Source: Arcuatula senhousia
Lineage: Eukaryota > Mollusca > Bivalvia > Mytilida > Mytilidae
Direction: 5' to 3'
Assembly (NCBI GenBank): GCA_963971305.1
Contig: OZ020307.1
Location: forward strand, 62,927,702 to 62,991,701
DNA: 64,000 nt
Part shown: positions 32,086 through 42,715 of the stretch, in pieces
How positions within the stretch are numbered: the stretch's first letter is position 1
Layout: each line of letters begins with the position of its first letter
Made by a program: the position numbers and the translations under genes
The notes under the pieces: model-generated
The model's input: the letters and a program-made list of their open reading frames with translations, nothing else
Databases searched by the model: none
What the model was told of the DNA's origin: nothing

Positions 32086-32552
32086 ATCTTTCATCGCTTT
32101 AAAACATGATATTAGAGCATACGTTGGTTTGTTACGTTCCAGGTTAAGAAAATTAGTATTTAATTTTAAATTAAAATCTACGATTTTATCTAAGATAATT
32201 CACGATAAGGGACTTAGCATACATACATTACATACTTAACTTTAGCGGGAAGTTTTAATAATTTTTTGTGATTGGATTATTTCCCTTTGACAGTATTTGT
32301 TTTAATTTATACATTTTGTTATATTTCCCTTCATTTAAACTTCATCATATTTATATTATATATTATACATGGTCTATTTATAGCTATTTCTAACGTGTTT
32401 ACGTTCATGCTCCATGGAATACCACAGAAACTGCAGAATGCAAGATTATTCAGATTTGATAATATGATATCAATGTCTAGTATATAATCAAACAATGTTA
32501 CTGTAATTTCAACCCTGAAATCATCTGACAAACAGATTTTAATCTTTAGTGC

Positions 32553-33345
32553 CCTCAGCGAGGATCAAGGAGCATAGGATGGTGTAGTGGTTCTGTTAGC
32601 TAGGCGTGTACGCCGTAGATGTCCCAAATGTTGTGAGTTCGATCCTCGCTGAGTGCACTCAAAAAATCAAAATATGTTTGTCAAATGATTTTCAGGGTTA
32701 ATCAACTACTTTACCAAGTTTGGTTTCAATAGGACTTAAAGTGTCAGAGGAGTTAGAGTTAGAGTTTTTAATGTAATGAGGATATGCCGTGAAAATGATC
32801 AATTTTGACGTTCTAAGGGTAATAACTCTTACAAGAAAAGGGTTTTTTAGCGTTGACCCTTTACATATTTTGAAGATCTTGATGTGCGTAACAATATGCA
32901 ATTTAAATATCCCCCAATATCTTGTACAATTTTCAAGATAGTGAGCTAAACATGTGCAAAATTTGCAAAAAATCCACAAAAAGGGCAATAACTCCTACAA
33001 GTATTGCTGGATTTTCTTCAAAATTTCAGGTCTGGTAGATTTTGAGGTGCTTATTACTTTACTGTTGCCAAAATTATGATATCTGTAGCCGTTTTGAGCT
33101 ATTTGCAAAAAAAAACTGCATTGTATCCCTATGTTCTACTTATTGCCACGGCAGCCATGTTTTACGACGGATCAAAAATCTCCGCATCAGTTCTCAGCAT
33201 CAAATGCTAATAAACAACCATACCAAGTTTGGTTGCCATTGTATTTATGGTGTCGGAGGAGATTACCATTTTTTAAGTTTAAGTTTAAGGACGAATGACG
33301 GACGGACAACGGACGCTACCTGACCCTTCGGGTCAGGTTAGCTAT
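32553..33345 (+). repeat. tRNA-headed SINE-like composite repeat
   Basis: Near the 5' end, 32579-32649 resembles a polymerase III promoter: an A-box-like TGGTGTAGTGG and a B-box-like GAGTTCGATCC, the latter in a good T-arm (GTGAG, 7-nt loop, CTCGC). The anticodon stem has only a 4-nt loop, so this is not a working tRNA. CAGCGAGGATC upstream is the exact inverse of GATCCTCGCTG in the T-arm region. Downstream, two related segments, TACCAAGTTTGGTTTCAATA (32712) and TACCAAGTTTGGTTGCCATT (33219), each precede GTGTC.GAGGAG. The 3' end has ACGGACGGACAACGGACGC and a CCTGACCC/GGGTCAGG hairpin, as in many bivalve short repeats. Confidence 0.6.
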
Positions 33346-33349
33346 AAAA

Positions 33350-33737
33350 TGAATTAAATAGAATATTCAACATTCCTGAACCGAGTCCACACCCCGAAAA
33401 TTTCAGAACTTACAATAGACAAAAATGGTATCTTCAAACTACTGACTATTTTTAGTTAAATCCAACAAAAGCAGAGGGACCTAATGAAATGAAACCAGGA
33501 TCCCTAAAGAACTTGCTACAGAGCTTGCACCTATTCTAACAGATTTACAGAAAGTCATTGAGTACAGGTACTATCCTATCTGATTGGAGAACAGCTCATG
33601 GCCCCCCTATATACAAAAAGGGGGCAAAATACAACACCGAGAACTATCGCCCGATATCTCTTACATGCATTTGTTGCAAACTTTTAGAACATCTGGTTAT
33701 AAAACACATAATGAACCATGCAGACAAGCACAATATA
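33350..33737 (+). pseudogene. LINE reverse transcriptase, 5' block
   Basis: Contains ILSDWRTAHGPPIYKKGAKY and NTENYRPISLTCICCKLLEH, the conserved fingers of a LINE RT of Jockey/CR1-like type, up to KHIMNHADKHNI where Tc1 is inserted. Several stops and frame changes occur upstream of 33555. Confidence 0.8.
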
Positions 33738-33739
33738 TA

Positions 33740-33766
33740 CACCTGGAAAAAAGTTAAGCACCCCCG
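33740..33766 (+). repeat. Left terminal inverted repeat of the Tc1 element
   Basis: 27 bp starting CACCTGGAAAAAAGTTAAGC and ending in a run of C then G. One mismatch with the right end. Preceded by TA at 33738-33739. Confidence 0.9.
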
Positions 33767-34064
33767 TGTTTTTTTCAAGTCATTTATATTCAAAACATAT
33801 TTTTACTTAATAATTGACAACCGCTCTTGTAATTTTAATTGCAGACAAAAATATGCATTGTTGGGCACAATAAAACATGATTACAACATACAAAATTTCA
33901 TTTTTTATTGACGTAAAATGAATTGAGAAAATGTACAGTTTTTGCAAACATTCATAACCTTTAAAAAGTATTGTCACTGAAAGCTCAGAGCTGTTGTTTT
34001 ATTGTCAAATCACACTTTAAAATGTCAATCATAACGAAAATATTGATAAATTTTAGTCAAATTG

Positions 34065-35090
34065 TCAATATCGGGTGTATCCTCCATTAGCACGAATGAC
34101 TGCTGCAACTCGTCGTCGCATACTGCTAGTAAGGCGTCTAATTTGTTGTTGCGTTATCTGTTGCCATTCTCGGTGTAATTGTGCCTCTAACTGTTGTAAA
34201 TTCTGTGGAGGAGGATCCAAAGCCTGTACTCGCCTGTCCATTATATCCCATAAATGCTCTATTGGGTTGAGATCTGGACTTCTTGCTGGCCAAGGAAGAG
34301 TGTTAATGGCCTCATTCTGAAGATAAGCCCTTACTGCTCTTGAACGATGAGGTCTAGCATTGTCATCCATGTATACTGGTCTTGATGCTAAAGGGTGGTT
34401 ATCAAAATGAGGTACAACTATTGGTGTAAGCACATCTCGGGTGTACTTTTCGCCAGTCAGGGTACCATTGATCGTTACCAAATTCAGCTTACAATCATGT
34501 GACATACAGCACCAAACCGTAACCGATCCACCACCAAATGGTACGGTTGGAACAATGTTTCTTGGAGTGTAGGCTGTGTTACGGTGCCTCCAAACACGGG
34601 TTCTACCATCGGTAACATGGAGTAGGAATCGACTCTCGTCTGACCAGTGAATTCGTCGCCAGGTTCTAAGGTTCCAATTTTGTCTTGCTCTGCACCATGC
34701 TAGCCGGTCTCTGCGATGGCGATCATCAAGCATGGGGCGTTTAATGACTCTTCTGGACCTCAATCCTGTAGCTCTTAGACGATTACGAACTGTTCTGTCT
34801 GAGAAGTTACGTCCAGGTAGCCACTGCCGTTTCAGAAGGGTACTTGCTGCAAAAGGATTCCGCCGAACCAATCTACCAAGGTTTCTATCCTCACGTTGGG
34901 TTGTCACAGGTGGTCGGCCAGATCTGGGACGGTCTTTAACATCTTGCATGGTAGCGTGTTTTCTGACCAATCGACTGATGACTGTGTAGTGATATCCCAG
35001 CTGACGTCCTATTGCCTTGTAGGACATACCGGCAGAATGCATGCCAATGATTTGCCATCTTTGTGCGTCTGATATCCGTCTTCTTACCAT
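34065..35090 (-). CDS. Tc1-like transposase, DD34E
   Basis: 341 codons from ATG 35090, the usual length for this family. Residues 1-110 form the paired-like DNA-binding region: a helix-turn-helix with MSYKAIGRQLGYHYTVISRL (residues 18-37), a basic GRPP hook (residues 58-61) and a second helix-turn-helix. The catalytic domain has the first Asp in IHWSDESRF, the second in VYMDDNARPH and Glu in SPDLNPIEHLWD. The second Asp and the Glu are separated by 34 residues, hence DD34E. No stop or frameshift. The enzyme would cut and paste the element into TA sites. The only element ORF; its promoter is not identifiable. Confidence 0.95.
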   Translation of the reverse strand: MVRRRISDAQRWQIIGMHSAGMSYKAIGRQLGYHYTVISRLVRKHATMQDVKDRPRSGRPPVTTQREDRNLGRLVRRNPFAASTLLKRQWLPGRNFSDRTVRNRLRATGLRSRRVIKRPMLDDRHRRDRLAWCRARQNWNLRTWRRIHWSDESRFLLHVTDGRTRVWRHRNTAYTPRNIVPTVPFGGGSVTVWCCMSHDCKLNLVTINGTLTGEKYTRDVLTPIVVPHFDNHPLASRPVYMDDNARPHRSRAVRAYLQNEAINTLPWPARSPDLNPIEHLWDIMDRRVQALDPPPQNLQQLEAQLHREWQQITQQQIRRLTSSMRRRVAAVIRANGGYTRY

Positions 35091-35331
35091 ACTTTTTAAA
35101 GATGATTAAGTTGTTAATAATTCGGGCCTTAAATACTGAAAGGGTGCACGAAGAAATAGTGCTTTTTACACGAGGAACAGGGAGCAAGTTGCACGAGGAC
35201 AAAACAACCGCGCTTGATGTTAACTTCATACATGACTGCTTCCATCCTTTTAATAATACATTTAAGAATTAATACTGACCAAATACATAATGATTTAACT
35301 AAGTTTGCTATCACCGAGAAGCAAATAAACT

Positions 35332-35358
35332 CGGGGGTGCTTAACTTTTTTCCAGATG
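35332..35358 (-). repeat. Right terminal inverted repeat of the Tc1 element
   Basis: Reverse complement starts CATCTGGAAAAAAGTTAAGC and matches the left end at 26 of 27 positions. Followed by TA at 35359-35360. Confidence 0.9.
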
Positions 35359-35360
35359 TA

Positions 35361-36389
35361 TATTATACCCACTTCAACATGGCTTCCGCAAGGGTAGATC
35401 ATGTGAAACCCAACTTATAGAATTTTCGTATAATGTAACTAATAATCTGGAATCTGGTAAACAAACAGATTAACTAGTCATGGACTTCTCTAAAGCTTTT
35501 GACAACGTTCCCTACTCATTATTGTCACATAAGCTAAACCACTACGGAGTCCAAGGCAATATTCACAAATGGATCACAAACTTTCTGGCCAATCGGAAAC
35601 AAGCGGTAGTTCTCGAAGGTGAAAAATCAGATTATGTTGCTGTTGAGTCGGGAATCCCACAAGGATCAATCCTTGGACTTAGCCTATTTCTATATTATAT
35701 AAATGACATCCCAACTGGTATCACATATTTGTCCGTCTCTTTACTGATGATACTAATGTCTATTTTGCCATCAAACTCTGATGCCATAACATTGCAATAA
35801 AACCTTAATAAACTGGCCATATGGGAACAACGGCGGAAAATGGCCTTCCGTCCTGATAAGTGCAATGTTATCTCCATCACTAAAAACAAACATCCAATAC
35901 ATCATTATTACACACTGCGTGGCCATATCAAATAGTTGCATGGGTGTAACCATAAGCAGAAACCTAAAATGGGAACCACACATTAACACCATCTGTAAAA
36001 AAGCTAAATCCACCCTAGGCTTTCTTTAGAGGAATTTGAACATAAGCTCTAAATCAATTAAGAAACAGGCAAACAAATATCTTGTACGACCAACTCTTGA
36101 ATATGCCGGTCCAGTGTGGGACCCTTACCTACAGCAAGCCATAGAGTCCAAAGAAGGGCAGCACGTTTTGTCTCCAACAAATACAGAAAAATATCAATAG
36201 TTTGAGACATGTTGACAGCACTTGAATGGCGTAGTATTTCCGACAGAAGGAGAGACTATAAACTCGTAATGCTCTATAAAATTGTCAACAATAAAATAGC
36301 CATACAACAAACTGACAGATTAATACCACAAACAGGACATACAAGACATTATAACAGTAAAATCTTGTAAAATAGAGTATAGAGAGCAA
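35361..36389 (+). pseudogene. LINE reverse transcriptase, middle block
   Basis: Starts with a degenerate FNMASARVDHV segment. Palm motif A follows as MDFSKAFDNVPYSLLSHKLN (35480-35539), then GVQGNIHKWITNFLANRKQA and motif B SGIPQGSILG.SLFLYYIND. The catalytic motif follows in another frame as a LFTDD near 35738-35752, so one frameshift lies just before it, and Thr occupies the position that is usually Ala. The thumb region (KWEPHINTICKKAKSTLGFL, EYAGPVWDPYLQQAIE) has several more shifts. Non-functional. Confidence 0.82.
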
Positions 36390-36758
36390 TAATTTTACGG
36401 AAGACATCATGCACTTATAGACAAATATGGGATTTCGATCTCTCAGATGAGTGCAGATGTTGGTTTGTCATAGGGTGTTGTTTTGTCTTCCTTTACCGGA
36501 TTTGACACGCTGAATGGACTATTGGCAGCGCGACGGGTGTGCTATAGCAAGCAGGAACTGCTTACTCTTCCGGAGCACCTGAGTTCACTCTTGTTTCGAC
36601 TGGAGTTCGCGTTGTTGATGGATATTCAGTTATTTTGTGTTTCCATGTTTTACATGTTGTCTGTTTTTGTCCCGTTCTTGTTGGTGTTTACTGGTTTTGT
36701 CTCTGCCCTTTCGGACTTTTGATATTCGGATACCCCATTGGTACCTCTGCTTCTTTCC
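36390..36758 (+). mobile_element. PLE-A 5'-truncated copy inserted in LINE
   Basis: Last ~26 codons of the PLE-A RT (TTTACGGAAGACATCATGCA) through the TAG at 36469-36471 and the 3' tail ending GGTACCTCTGCTTCTT. It is nearly identical to 2520-2884, so both copies are recent. It separates LINE sequence at 36389 from LINE sequence at 36760. Confidence 0.88.
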
Positions 36759-36759
36759 C

Positions 36760-36880
36760 CCGTACTATCAGACAAAAAAAAATTTCCTAATTGAAAATAT
36801 GGTTAAAGCAGACACCCTGAACTCATTCAAAAACCAACTATCCAAAATGTAAATCTGATTCAATACTGTATATAGTTTTA
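36760..36880 (+). pseudogene. LINE reverse transcriptase, 3' block
   Basis: Encodes a degenerate version of the usual LINE C-terminal region, ending KADTLNSFKNQLSKM and a stop at about 36850. It shows that the LINE continued across the PLE-A insertion. Confidence 0.7.
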
Positions 36881-36899
36881 GTATTTTCTACTCGATCAC

Positions 36900-37065
36900 C
36901 TACAGTATATTTATTTTTCTTGCTGTAAATATGTAAATATGTTAATTAAAATTATTTTTTTCTATTATTATTATAACTATATTACTACTTTTCTTTTCTA
37001 TTTATTTTATTATTATTATTTTCTTTTTCATTATTTATTATTTTTCTTTTTTCTTTGGTTAACAT
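36900..37065 (+). repeat. AT-rich low-complexity tract
   Basis: Runs of TTATTATTATT and TTTTCTTTTT. Probably the 3' end of the LINE plus simple sequence. Confidence 0.6.
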
Positions 37066-38039
37066 GATCTATTTTCTATTTATTGTGTTTTTGTATTATG
37101 TATTTCTTCTCTGGCCTGATCTTTGTCTTGCTGTAGGTGTATCTTTTACATTATTTTGTAACCCTCCCCGTGGCATTTCCTTCAATTGTTTTAACAGGTC
37201 GAGGATTTTACCTTTTATGGATAATGTTTTCGTCAAACTTTAACCAATAGTTTTTGAGAGAGTATAAATAAATACGATCGCCAACACGTGCTTTTTGTGA
37301 AATAATTAAATATAACATGACTCACAAAACAAATCTTTAAAATGAGCGGTGAAAAAATTGGTTGTTGTATTTGTATTAATGTCATATTAAAAATAAACAT
37401 ATTAAAGAAACTCTTTTTCAACCAAACAGCTTTGACAAGTAGGGAGATTTTATGGCCATGTTTACCTTTTTGATTGTCCATTGACCAATACACTTCATAA
37501 AATAGAAGTCAATAAGTGGAACATAACATTACTTTATAAGGAGAATTTACCCATGTTAAACAAAATAACGTTTAAAACCAATGATATTTGGTATTTGCGA
37601 AATATGAGCGAGGAAGTTAAAGAATACATGTTTATGTTAGGAACTTTTCTATCAAACCGACGAAAAAGTTTTACCATTTTTCCCCATTTGAAAGGTCAAT
37701 CTTTTACAATTTTGATTGATTAATAGGTCAAACGAAATCTAGAAAACCCGACCTGTTTAAGTTGGCCACTAAAGGTAGTTAGATAGATAACTTAAGTATT
37801 CTTTGCAGATTGTAATTTACTACAAAACCAACACATTTTAAACACAGTAAATACTTCTGTAAGCGTTTTATGTCAGTAAAATTATATTTGACACCTTTAC
37901 ATAAAAAGGACAATCATTCAAATATCACAATTGAAAAGTATGTATTTTGTGCTGAATATTTTCAACCGTGCGGTCAAAGGGGGACAACACTGCTCATTTT
38001 TCGATTTCATTTAAGTTAATATATATGCATTACGTATGT
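37066..38039. other. Unannotated DNA downstream of the GT31-like gene
   Basis: No repeat or gene recognised. Short ORFs at 37233-37493 and 37481-37723 have no recognisable features. Confidence 0.4.
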
Positions 38040-39059
38040 TTAGTTCCTTATCCATAATTCTCTATTGCCACTGAACAGAGCATCACTTACTCCACTAATT
38101 GTGCTATTTAGTATCGAATTACTGTTTGTATTGATGATAGGCATGTGCGTTTGTTTCATGTTATACATGTGAATTTTTTTCATGTTTTTAGAAGTGGCTT
38201 TATGCAAAAGTAATTTCCTCTTGCAAAAATCTGGTTGTATTCGAACCTTTTCAATTCTATTTCGGAGAACTATAAAAATGTTATTGTTATCAGGTTGAGT
38301 GTCAATTGCTTGGTATTTTGATAACCAAAGCCCAAGAGATGTACCTCCAAAATTTGTATCTACCAGTGCATCTGCAGGGCAGTCCGTTCCTTCACAATAC
38401 ACTTTACCGGAAATATATTTGATCAAATTCCTTCCAAACACCACAAACATTTCGTCCATTCTTGAATCTTTGTTTACGGTTCTCCCTTTACCATGCTTCC
38501 AACCATAATATAGATCTCCTGATTTAATTTTATCTATTTTTTCAAATAACTGTGGGACACACGGAAACGCATCGTCGTCCATTTTGACGCCTAATAGTGC
38601 ATCCGGGTAGTTTAAACTGATAAATTTAATCCAAATATAAATCTTCTTCCCAAATTTAACTCCCCATCCTCGACTTGTCTCGTTTAAAAAAAGCAAATCC
38701 CCATGAAGCTTATTTTCTTGATTTAATACGTCTGATTTCTCATCCAAGAGGAATTTATGAATAATTCGAAATGGTATGCGTTTATTCTTTGTCGCTAAAG
38801 CTGATAACCAAGTATTTCGCGCTGCAGTCCGAATGTTTGTGTTAGTTTCAGTGCTTAAAATACCTATTATTATTTTCGGACGTGTTTCCATTTCCAAATG
38901 CTTTTCAGAAGCAAATTGATCACTTTGTACATTTTCAGTTTTGAAAAATGGCTGAATGAACGTCAATTTCATGATTTTGTCTTGGTTAAATTGCAGGCAA
39001 ATTAAACATAAAAGAATGCATATTATTATCTGTTGTGCTCGAGAACTGTTAAAATTCAT
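38040..39059 (-). CDS. GT31 beta-1,3-galactosyltransferase-like protein
   Basis: 339 codons from ATG 39059, no intron. Residues about 9-24 (IIICILLCLICLQF) are an N-terminal signal anchor, so a Golgi type II membrane enzyme is likely. Residues about 65-85 hold KIIIGILSTETNTNIRTAAR followed by NTWL, the conserved R...RNTW segment of GT31 enzymes. VKMDDDAFP near residue 160 is the DDD (DxD-type) metal and sugar-nucleotide motif. LYYGWKHG and the NFGGTSLGLWLSKY segment fit the later conserved blocks, although the usual ED.y.G motif is altered. Family enzymes transfer a sugar, usually galactose from UDP-Gal, in beta-1,3 linkage. The acceptor and even the donor cannot be told. The length fits the family. 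It stands alone among repeats; an intronless copy could be a retrocopy, but the frame is intact. Confidence 0.78.
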   Translation of the reverse strand: MNFNSSRAQQIIICILLCLICLQFNQDKIMKLTFIQPFFKTENVQSDQFASEKHLEMETRPKIIIGILSTETNTNIRTAARNTWLSALATKNKRIPFRIIHKFLLDEKSDVLNQENKLHGDLLFLNETSRGWGVKFGKKIYIWIKFISLNYPDALLGVKMDDDAFPCVPQLFEKIDKIKSGDLYYGWKHGKGRTVNKDSRMDEMFVVFGRNLIKYISGKVYCEGTDCPADALVDTNFGGTSLGLWLSKYQAIDTQPDNNNIFIVLRNRIEKVRIQPDFCKRKLLLHKATSKNMKKIHMYNMKQTHMPIINTNSNSILNSTISGVSDALFSGNRELWIRN

Positions 39060-39489
39060 CTTATTTCTATTCCTGAAATATTTCTTCTCTCCTTTTTTTC
39101 ATCACCAGGCCTCCAATTGTTTATTGCTGTGTGTTAATATAACGATAGATAAATCTGAAAATGAGTAGGAAAATTTTAGAACATTAATAAAGGCAATCAG
39201 TTTAAAATGCAGTTCTATAACCCTTTTTCTAATTATTGCAAGACCATTTTAATACGTAAATCAATTGAAACTGTCAAGTTTTGTGTGTCACTACATTATG
39301 CTAAGATAATGAGTCAGTATCGTAAAGCCTGGTATGATCAAGATTTTCGTAATTAATCAAACTATAGCAGGTGAGTGATCTAGTGTCTTGTATCCTTTTG
39401 ATTTATATATTTTGCCTTATTATTCTATAAATTTTCAAACTGATATTTGGTCGATAACGAACCTATTTTTTTCATCTTTTGAATAATAC
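39060..39489. other. Upstream flank of the GT31-like gene
   Basis: No promoter element can be supported by eye, and no repeat recognised. Confidence 0.35.
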
Positions 39490-39750
39490 AAATGACAACA
39501 AAGTTCCAGACAATAAATTTTGCTACGCCTGACGCGCATTTTGTCTATTCAAGACTCATCAGAGGCGCTCTACCAAAACTATTGAAAATGCCAAACACTA
39601 GATGAATATGAAGAGCATAGCACAATAAAACCAAAAATACCAAAGTGGGGAACCAAATTATTACTAAGATATTCAACCTATGTCTGGGGTAGGAGGAACC
39701 TTAGGGTTTAGACAATTTTGAAATTTATACGGATAATTTAAAGCTTTGAT
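39490..39750 (-). repeat. R4 repeat, inverted copy
   Basis: Reverse complement of R4: ACAAAGTTCCAGACAATAAA, GCTACGCCTGACGCGCATTT, ACTCATCAGAGGCGCTCTAC, AACCTATGTCTGGGGTAGGA and ATAATTTAAAGCTTTGAT. It contains no MITE insertion and therefore shows the empty site for 16582-16909. Confidence 0.75.
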
Positions 39751-40700
39751 ATATTGTACATGATCGATGATGAACTTAGTTTTCCTGTTCGGTAGCTTGG
39801 TGTTTGATTACTTTTCATTCTATACTTGTGCAACCTTCTTATGTTTTGTTTTAATCGCTGCTGATTTGGGGCTATTCATTGAAATATGCAAATCCATAAA
39901 AAGTTTTCACATTTCGGATTTTTCTATTTTGATTTTCCTGTTTAATTTGTAATAATGGTGATTATTTCCTCAACATTTTTCTTTAACTTTGTTTTACCCG
40001 TTTATTTTTACATGAAGATCAAACATAAGAGTTTGTAAACCACATTTACATTTCTTCTTCGTCGTTTCTAAAATCACACGGCAGAACCATTATGGAGAAA
40101 AACATTGTTAACGGACGATACATGCAATTTTTTCACGGTTTATGTCAATTTTCAACTTTTAATCTCGAAAATATCAAAAATATGAATGTAATAAACTTTA
40201 AAAACATGCCCAGTATATAAACAAGAACATATTGTATAAGGACTTAATTTCTTTTTGTCGAACATAATTGTATATTTTTGAATCATTCACGAACAGTGTG
40301 CTCGAATTTATTACATTGACACGGACAATTAAAACTGGTTAATATAAACAGGCCTGTCTAGAATAATAATCTGGTAAGTTATGCTTCTATATAAGTAAAA
40401 GAAGTTAATAAAGTTTTGTTTTAATGAAAATATCAATATCCAATAATAACGTTCAATAATTTTTTATATATTTCAAGCATAACAAAATGACTCTAAATAC
40501 ATGCAATAAAACTTGGTAACGGACCGATACATGCAAAATAATTGCGTTGCAGTCAACAGGTGTAACTGAAATACAATTAAGAGGTACATAATTTGACAGT
40601 GTTCTGATGATACAAATACAAGACAGGTCACTCTTGTATGTTGACTGCAAAAAGTAATACATAATGTCATCGTTAGAAAAAAAAATCTATTTTACCTAAT
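39751..40700. other. Unannotated AT-rich DNA
   Basis: Nothing recognised. The short ORFs here show no motifs. Confidence 0.4.
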
Positions 40701-40710
40701 GCTTTATTTA

Positions 40711-41055
40711 CAACCCTTCCGATTTAACTATGGACTTCCGATTGTAGCGTACAGTGAAGTGTGCAATCACAACAATGAAAATTTACGTCGTCATGAACAA
40801 AGTCAATCGTTAACAAAAAACACAAATCGTTACATTTGATTACATAAAAATACATTGATTGAACGAAAGGGTCGTGCAAACATTCAATCTGATTGGATAT
40901 TGATAAATAGAGGGTTTTCCTACTGTGACGATTTGCGGTTTTTGTTACCGATTGGCTTGTTCATGACGACGTAAATTTTCATTTTTGTGTTTGCACACTT
41001 CACTTTACGCTACAATCATGACATTCGAAAGTCCATAGTTTAGTCGGACGGGTTG
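40711..41055. mobile_element. Foldback MITE with ~100-bp inverted arms
   Basis: 345 bp. The arms match inversely over most of their length: CAACCCTTCCGATTTAACTA, CTATGGACTT, GATTGTAGCGTACAGTGAAG, TGAAAATTTACGTCGTCATG against the inverse sequence at 40960-41055. Flanked by TA at 40709-40710 and 41056-41057. The central ~130 bp is not inverted. No ORF. Long arms would make a strong hairpin if transcribed. Confidence 0.85.
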
Positions 41056-41162
41056 TACCACAACATCAAAATGTCAGCGTTCAGACGAGGAATAAATTCT
41101 GTAATGCATATTACAAAGTTTAAAACAACAACTTAATCCCAACCAATAATTCAAATATAATA

Positions 41163-41355
41163 AAAGGTAATAACAAAACTACCGAACTTGAAGAATCGAT
41201 CTGAAACGTGGAACTGAAAAAACAAAACAACGCAGAAACACCGGAGAAATAAGAGATCGCAATGGTCTTGATTTAGATTTACAGGCCTTTAAAAATATGG
41301 TTGAACTTGGTTTTAATGCACCAAAACCCCCCTCATTCATATTATTTATCGGTAC
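41163..41355 (-). repeat. PLE-B-like 3' tail fragment, inverted
   Basis: The plus strand begins AAAGGTAATAACAAAACTAC, the inverse of the PLE-B terminal GTAGTTTTGTTATTACCTTT, and continues with AGATCGCAATGGTC (inverse of the ATTGCGATC segment). It is more diverged than the other copies. A small further piece AACAAAACTACCGAACTT occurs at 41770. Confidence 0.65.
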
Positions 41356-41359
41356 AAGT

Positions 41360-42715
41360 TGCAAAATATATTTGTTTTTTCTTTGTTTTGCGTCAACTCT
41401 TTTTGTGAAAACCTACCAGCCAGCAAGGCAAAGAAACACACAGAGAGACAAAGACACAAATCATTTGTATATGCTTATTCAGACATATTCTTATGTTATT
41501 TAGGCACCATAGTCCTGCAAAACAGGCTGATATCATTCATTCTGTAACTTGTTTATTTTCACCTGGCAGAGACACTTGGGTTTTGTAAAGGAACTGACAA
41601 AATGCAGTCAACAATCATTCCATAAAAACAAATTTTTGAAAGAAATGTAATCAAATTGTCCGATTTTTCACCAATACAAAAATATTTGTGTTTGTTTTTG
41701 TCATAATATGGACACAAAACTACCAGCACGTGAACGCAAAACAAAGAAAAACTCAACTTTGGCCTAAAAACAAAACTACCGAACTTTAATGTTTGAAAAT
41801 TATTTTACCTTTTGGCTTTTAACAAATGGAACAAACAGGTGACCTACATAACACACATTAGTAACACTTTGGATACATGTACGATTGACGACTTATCCAC
41901 GCAAAATTATTTATTTTCTATCCAATCTTAAATCATGATTAGCCAATTCACTTGCAGATGACGACATTAGAACCATCTAAAAAACTTTAACTTGAGTAAT
42001 TTATGTGGCAATGTATGAAGTCATGCTGACAACCATTACAGATGTACATATCCCTGACCTTTTAGATACATGTATATGGTTCTGCAGCTTTTGACATAAC
42101 TAAAACTATTACGTACATGAAGCTTCATACAAACGAACACACCAATAGCCATCTTACAATTACAAGAAAGGAGAAGGTTGTTGCATCCACCTGGCAGCAC
42201 CAGAACTGATATTGAAACATTTTTTATTTAAAATTAATAAATTTAACTCAGACTGTCGTTTGCAGATAAGACACGACGTTCATAAGACAGTCGCTGACAA
42301 AGTATATACACGCACCATTTGTCTGATACATTATAAATCATGCATGTATTCGTCCGTAACGTAGATTATTTGCATGTACTCCTTTTTCTTGGACAGCGAC
42401 ATGCTTTGCGGTCCATGGCTTCGTGAATGAATTGATGAACAGCCTATACAATTTCAAAAATCATTAAAAGAGCACAAAATTTTAAAAAACACAAAAAAGT
42501 GGTTTTTGCTACACGTTGCTCGTATTGAAAGTATGCTATAGTACGAGGGTAGGCTATTGGTTTGTTAATGTTCTCGAAAACTACATGGCCGATTTCAATG
42601 TTTCAAACATAAATATTTAGCTAGTTCATTTTTCTTTATACTGTACGCTTCAGTTTTTCTATTATCATTTGTAAACAAATAAAATGTCTTACCTTTTCTG
42701 ACTATATCCATCCCA
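41360..42715. other. Unannotated DNA
   Basis: No gene or shared repeat recognised apart from the small PLE-B-like piece near 41770. Confidence 0.4.

Larger units (their letters stand above)
33740..35358 (-). mobile_element. Complete Tc1-like DNA transposon
   Basis: 1619 bp bounded by 27-bp inverted repeats and a TA duplication on each side (33738-33739 and 35359-35360). It contains one intact minus-strand transposase. It is inserted in the RT of the LINE. Intact ends, intact ORF and matching TA duplications mean it may be able to move, or did so recently. Confidence 0.93.
33350..36880 (+). mobile_element. Non-LTR (LINE) retrotransposon remnant with two insertions
   Basis: RT-coding LINE sequence lies in three blocks: 33350-33737, 35361-36389 and 36760-36880. 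The gaps are a complete Tc1 transposon (33740-35358) and a 5'-truncated PLE-A (about 36390-36758). The blocks read in order as the RT fingers, palm and thumb and then the typical C-terminal end (ADTLNSFKNQLSKM). No endonuclease domain is visible, so the 5' end is lost. Confidence 0.82.

Noticed and set aside
32579..32649. A functional tRNA gene
   Set aside because: The T-arm is good, but the anticodon stem has a 4-base loop, the acceptor stem does not pair properly and the variable part is too long. It is better explained as a SINE head.
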